DNA from: Haloarcula rubra
Lineage (GTDB): Archaea; Halobacteriota; Halobacteria; Halobacteriales; Haloarculaceae
Assembly (NCBI RefSeq): GCF_019599465.1
Contig: NZ_RKLR01000008.1
Location: 62,001 to 126,000, forward strand
Direction: 5' to 3'
DNA: 64,000 nucleotides
A program made the translations under genes and the position numbers. The notes under the pieces were generated by a model that saw only the letters and a list, made by a program, of their open reading frames with translations, was not told where the DNA came from and ran no database searches. Below are positions 60,523-64,000 of this stretch, piece after piece; the stretch's first letter is position 1; each line of letters begins with the position of its first letter.

Positions 60523-60797
60523 ACGCTGTTTTGACCGCAATTGCGGCCGTGAAGTTGGTGATTTTGCTCCTTGGTGGCGCAATTACCTATATTGCGTTTA
60601 GGGCTTATCGGCATACTAATTCCCCCTCGTTACGAGTGCTCGGTGTCGGATTCGGAATTATTACCTTCGGAGCGTTTCTCTCGGGTATCGCCAATCAGTT
60701 CTTTGCCGTCTCACTTGCAGTCGGCGTGCTCGCAAATAGTGTCTTCGTCGCTGCTGGTCTTGCTGTAATCATGTATTCACTCTACATCCAGCAGTGA
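60519..60797 (+). CDS. Small membrane protein paired with the winged-helix regulator
   Basis: 92 residues with three membrane helices (VKLVILLLGGAITYIAFRAY; VLGVGFGIITFGAFLSGIAN; LANSVFVAAGLAVIMYSLYI). The start is GTG 60519, overlapping the stop of the regulator gene (GTGA). The pair resembles the common haloarchaeal HTH plus small membrane protein sets. A membrane anchor or sensor for the regulator is likely. Confidence 0.7.
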   Translation: MNAVLTAIAAVKLVILLLGGAITYIAFRAYRHTNSPSLRVLGVGFGIITFGAFLSGIANQFFAVSLAVGVLANSVFVAAGLAVIMYSLYIQQ

Positions 60798-60966
60798 ATT
60801 TTCTCGGCGACTGGATTGAGCTTAATAGGTTTCATCCCCGATGATGTTATAGAACGATTCCCAAGGTGTTGTTTGCATCCGCAATTAGGTGAACTAGCTA
60901 TTAGAACGAGCATGCGAACCTGATGCTGGCACAAAGTGTTTATCGACGAATCCAGACATTATCTCT

Positions 60967-61065
60967 ATGAGCAGATTCAGCCCGGTCGTCTGGGGAAGCG
61001 TTCTCCTCATGCTCGTTATTCTCGCGTTCACGCTCTATCGGTTCAGTAGAAGTAGAGTCGCGTAG
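60967..61065 (+). CDS. Small single-helix membrane protein (32 aa)
   Basis: ATG 60967 to TAG 61065 encodes 32 residues: a short polar start, one hydrophobic helix (VVWGSVLLMLVILAFTLYRF) and a basic end (SRSRVA). It lies alone in the 420-bp gap between two genes. Such small membrane proteins are often missed. Because it is so short, it could be a chance frame. Confidence 0.35.
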   Translation: MSRFSPVVWGSVLLMLVILAFTLYRFSRSRVA

Positions 61066-61217
61066 AGCCGACGCGTGTGGACAATAGGTCAACTGTATCG
61101 AACGATTCGCAATGCGAACACTACAGTGTGTGGAACTGTTCTATAACACTCTTTACATCTCTTACTTAGCGAGGTCTACTTGATGAGAACACACAATCAA
61201 GGAGTGGTAGTTCAGGA

Positions 61218-61649
61218 TTATTCGATGTCCTTTGAAGATGAAGTATCTACACTTTCCGGGGTGTTATTTTGAGTGTCTCCTCCTTTTTCGCTCGGTACTT
61301 TTGCTAACTCGCCCCATCCTGATATTTCCCATTCTGGGCCGTCTTTAGCTGATGAGTCGGCAGTTGTATCTTCGTTTTTAGAACTATCGCCCGTCTCTCG
61401 ACCTGCCGGCCCAACGAGTTCTACCGGTCGGAGCCAGACAACCCATATAATGCAAACTGCGACACCATAGCCGAGTATCCACACAAAATCGGCCACTAAA
61501 GGGAGATTCGCCTGCTCCATGGTGTAGACTAGCAGTCCCGAACCAGCGACGACTGTGGCACTAAGCAGGACAAGAAATGGTCCGTAGGGGAGTCCAGATT
61601 GTTCATCGGCAGTGGGACTCTGTTCGGTGTCTTCGGATGTGCTACTCAT
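61218..61649 (-). CDS. Small membrane protein cotranscribed with the P1B ATPase
   Basis: 143 residues: a Ser/Glu-rich N-terminus, two membrane helices (FLVLLSATVVAGSGLLVYTM and FVWILGYGVAVCIIWVVWL), and a disordered acidic tail. Its ATG overlaps the stop of the P1B ATPase gene (ATGA at 61646-61649), so translation is coupled. No family recognised; a small accessory subunit or regulator of the pump is the simplest reading. Confidence 0.55.
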   Translation of the reverse strand: MSSTSEDTEQSPTADEQSGLPYGPFLVLLSATVVAGSGLLVYTMEQANLPLVADFVWILGYGVAVCIIWVVWLRPVELVGPAGRETGDSSKNEDTTADSSAKDGPEWEISGWGELAKVPSEKGGDTQNNTPESVDTSSSKDIE

Positions 61650-64000
61650 CGGTGTGAACCTCCGCTGGAAATCGTTTCAGCCCCGCTGTCTTCTGGTGGA
61701 CGAATTCTGGAGAGGCGCATTGCATTCCCGGTGACGGCAGTCGTCATTCCTGCATCGCCGGCGAGCACTGCCAACCAAATTGGGACGTAACCAAACGGTA
61801 CTGCCAATGCCAGTGCGGCCTTGACTCCGAGACTGGCCCAGATGTTCTGCTGGATAACGCCGTTAGCGTCATTGGCCAGTTCGTAGAGATACGGCAGCTT
61901 GCCCAGATCATCACCCATTAGTGCGATATCGGCCGTCTCCAGTGCCGTGTCCGTCCCAGCGGCGCCCATAGCGACGCCTACGGTAGCGGTGGCTAGGGCA
62001 GGGGCATCGTTTACACCATCTCCAACCATCGCGACACCGTCGTGCTCATCGGTGAGTTTCTCGATCGCAGTGACCTTATCTTCCGGAAGGAGTTCTGCGT
62101 AAAACTCGTCGATACCCACCTGCTCGGCGATAGCCTGTGCAGTCCGCTCATTATCTCCCGTTAGCATCACTGTTCGTTTGACGCCGAGGTCTTGGAGTCG
62201 GGCTATCGTCTGTTTCGCTGCTGGCCTGACTTCGTCGGCGACGGCGATGAGCCCTTCTAGTTCTTCGTCTGTCCCGACAAGCACCACAGTCTTCCCTTCA
62301 CTCTGGAGTTCTGGGACCGTCTCTTCCAGCAAATCGAAGCAATTATGCCGGTCACATAGTGACTGGGCTGTGTCGGTAACCACGCCCCCATCGGTGGTCG
62401 CGTGAACGTGTGACAGATCGAACTCAAGTTCTTCAAACAGGCCGGGCTTCCCGGCAAAGTGATCGGTCCCGTCAAGCTCTGCCCGAACCCCCTTACCGGT
62501 GATACTCTCGAAATCCGAGATTTCGCGCTCTGCGACGCTTGCACCGTCTGCTTCCGCGACTATTGCTTCTCCGATAGGGTGCTCGCTACGTTGTTCAAGG
62601 CCACGGGCACACCGAAGGACGTCGTCCTCGGAATTTCCATTGAGGGGGATGACATCAGTTACCGTGAGTTCTCCCTTCGTAAGTGTCCCCGTCTTATCGA
62701 ATGCGACGGCGTCGACTTCGCCCATTGCCTCGAGATGGTTTCCGCCTTTAATCAGCACGCCGTTCTTCGCCGCGCTCGTAATGCCCGAGACGACCGAGAC
62801 TGGCGTCGAGATGACGAACGCACAGGGGCAGGCGAGTACGAGCAATGTAAGCCCGTAGACGATAGCTGTTGGCCACGTCGTGCCGAGAACGTAGGGGCTC
62901 CCAATCGTGACGAGGATAGCAAAAGCGACGACAGCAGGTGTGTAGTACGCGGAGAATCGCTCGACGAACTGTTCGCGCTCGGTTTTGTTCGACTGGGCGT
63001 CCTCAACCATCTCGACGATACGCGAGAGGGTATTATCGCTCGCCGTAGCGGTGACTTCCACTTCGAGATACCCCTCTTCGTTGATTGTCCCGGCGTACAC
63101 CTCTTCACCCTCGCTCTTATCCACTGGAACACTCTCGCCAGTGATTGGTGCCTGATTCACCGCACTCTCCCCGTCTACGACCGTGCCATCCATGGGAATC
63201 TTCTCTCCTGGCCGAACGACGACGATGTCACCGACCGTTATTTCCGCAACAGGGACAGTCTCTTCGCCCCCGTTGCGTTTGACGACCGCTTCATCCGGAG
63301 ACAGATCCATCAGCTCTTGCAGCGAGTTGCGGGCACGGTCCATCGAGTAGCGCTCGAGAAGTTCGGCCACGCTGAAGAGGAACGCAAGCGTCGCTGCTTC
63401 AAAATAGAGACCCTCCCCGAATGCAACACTTGCCACCAGGGCACCCAAGATCGCAATGGACATCAACAGATCAATGTCGAGGTTCCTATTTCGCAACGAG
63501 TAATACCCGTTGCGGAGAATTTCGTGGCCACCGAGCGCAATCGCGACAAGAAAGAGGGCGTCAGCTAACACCAGGTCGCTTCCGAGGAGGCTCGCGACCT
63601 GTATATTCTCCCCGGGTAGGAAGAATTCCAGCAGGAGTCCACCGGCGAGGAACACACCACTAATCCACGTCTTGATAGCCCGGCGGCTTCGCCAGATACT
63701 GTCACCAGATTCGCTATTATCTTTGTTACCCTGCTGTGCGGTCGTATCTGTAACTTCGTATCCTGCGCCCTCGATGGCGGCACTGATGTCTGAACCCGTC
63801 ACGGTTGCAGAATCGTATGTGACTGTGATTTTCCCAGTCGTCGGGTGGGGTTCCGCCGTTGCAATGCCGTCGAGACTGTCCAGTGCCTTCGTGACCTTCT
63901 CCGCACAGGACGGACAATCCATTTCTGGGACAGAAAACTTCTCCGTGACCTCGTCGCTGTTTTCGACAGTGTAGCCAGCTTTCTCGACGCGCTCGGTGAT
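61646..64000 (-). CDS. P1B-type heavy-metal ATPase (Zn/Cd type), 5' end beyond the window
   Basis: At least 784 residues are visible; the frame runs off the right edge (the window's first visible part reads ITERVEKAGYTVENSDEVTE). Its N-terminus has a metal-binding domain with MDCPSCAEKV. The core shows eight helices, TGES-type ITGESVPVDKSEGE, the transport motif CPCAFVISTPVSV, phosphorylation site DKTGTLTKGE and MVGDGVNDAPAL. The last helices have Lys in GVKAALAL and Asp in AGDAGMTT, a feature of the Zn/Cd/Pb-transporting P1B-2 group rather than copper pumps. With the CDF gene it forms a metal-efflux locus. Confidence 0.88.
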   Translation of the reverse strand: MTERVEKAGYTVENSDEVTEKFSVPEMDCPSCAEKVTKALDSLDGIATAEPHPTTGKITVTYDSATVTGSDISAAIEGAGYEVTDTTAQQGNKDNSESGDSIWRSRRAIKTWISGVFLAGGLLLEFFLPGENIQVASLLGSDLVLADALFLVAIALGGHEILRNGYYSLRNRNLDIDLLMSIAILGALVASVAFGEGLYFEAATLAFLFSVAELLERYSMDRARNSLQELMDLSPDEAVVKRNGGEETVPVAEITVGDIVVVRPGEKIPMDGTVVDGESAVNQAPITGESVPVDKSEGEEVYAGTINEEGYLEVEVTATASDNTLSRIVEMVEDAQSNKTEREQFVERFSAYYTPAVVAFAILVTIGSPYVLGTTWPTAIVYGLTLLVLACPCAFVISTPVSVVSGITSAAKNGVLIKGGNHLEAMGEVDAVAFDKTGTLTKGELTVTDVIPLNGNSEDDVLRCARGLEQRSEHPIGEAIVAEADGASVAEREISDFESITGKGVRAELDGTDHFAGKPGLFEELEFDLSHVHATTDGGVVTDTAQSLCDRHNCFDLLEETVPELQSEGKTVVLVGTDEELEGLIAVADEVRPAAKQTIARLQDLGVKRTVMLTGDNERTAQAIAEQVGIDEFYAELLPEDKVTAIEKLTDEHDGVAMVGDGVNDAPALATATVGVAMGAAGTDTALETADIALMGDDLGKLPYLYELANDANGVIQQNIWASLGVKAALALAVPFGYVPIWLAVLAGDAGMTTAVTGNAMRLSRIRPPEDSGAETISSGGSHR

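Noticed and set aside
62459-63568. A 369-residue plus-strand frame antisense to the P1B ATPase
   Set aside because: The opposite strand encodes conserved ATPase motifs throughout; this frame has Cys/Arg-rich antisense composition and no recognisable domain.

Overview
The window looks like haloarchaeal (class Halobacteria) extrachromosomal or island DNA. The proteins are acidic and Asp/Glu-rich, start codons often lack Shine-Dalgarno sites, and the archaeal information genes include two Orc1/Cdc6 initiators, a family B DNA polymerase and a TFB. Base composition is patchy: GC-richer conjugation and replication genes alternate with clearly AT-richer cassettes (about 6.0-7.9, 20.8-24.5 and 41-44 kb), as expected of a large plasmid or integrated element built by repeated transfer.

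Layout. (1) 0.4-20.5 kb is a type IV secretion/conjugation-like module. It has a VirD4/TraD-like coupling ATPase with a nuclease-like tail (minus strand), three small pilin-like membrane proteins, a large secreted and C-terminally anchored surface protein, two paralogous small proteins, a VirB3/PrgI-like protein, a membrane protein with a VirB4-N-like domain, a VirB4 ATPase, a VirB6/TrbL-like membrane protein and a membrane-tethered AAA+ ATPase. I saw no relaxase. An AT-rich cassette inside it encodes four consecutive tiny zinc-ribbon proteins, all but one too small to be found easily, followed by a rhomboid protease. (2) 20.8-24.5 kb is an AT-rich cassette of three unrecognised genes. (3) 24.7-28.2 kb holds a DJ-1/PfpI protein, a winged-helix regulator with its partner, and small hypotheticals. 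One of these starts inside a 15-bp perfect inverted repeat. (4) 28.2-36.3 kb is replication: an Orc1/Cdc6 gene bracketed by seven G-tailed origin recognition boxes, a PolB with altered exonuclease and motif C residues, a RecA-like protein without a P-loop, and a second Orc1/Cdc6. Three copies of a different inverted repeat (TTAACCAACA, about 21-22 bp, TGTTGGTTAA) lie in gaps from 33.1 to 38.3 kb. (5) 36.5-53.7 kb is mostly defence-like: a decayed tRNA-like sequence, an Abi-like protein, a trypsin-like protease, a NdpA-like protein with a membrane partner, a type I restriction system hsdM-hsdS-hsdR whose HsdR carries an extra Schlafen/AlbA_2 domain, a divergent DUF262/HNH (GmrSD-like) protein and a serine recombinase. 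(6) 53.7-64 kb is metal/copper and membrane biology: a CDF efflux protein, a SpoIIAA-like protein, a methyltransferase remnant, a cupredoxin lipoprotein, a CPBP protease, TFB, a winged-helix/membrane protein pair, and a P1B ATPase running off the right edge.

The strongest leads are the zinc-ribbon/rhomboid operon, the two sets of replicon repeats, the palindrome shared by two conjugation promoters, the HsdR-AlbA_2 fusion, and the two unassigned AT-rich gene sets. All family calls were made by eye from sequence motifs; no database search was run.
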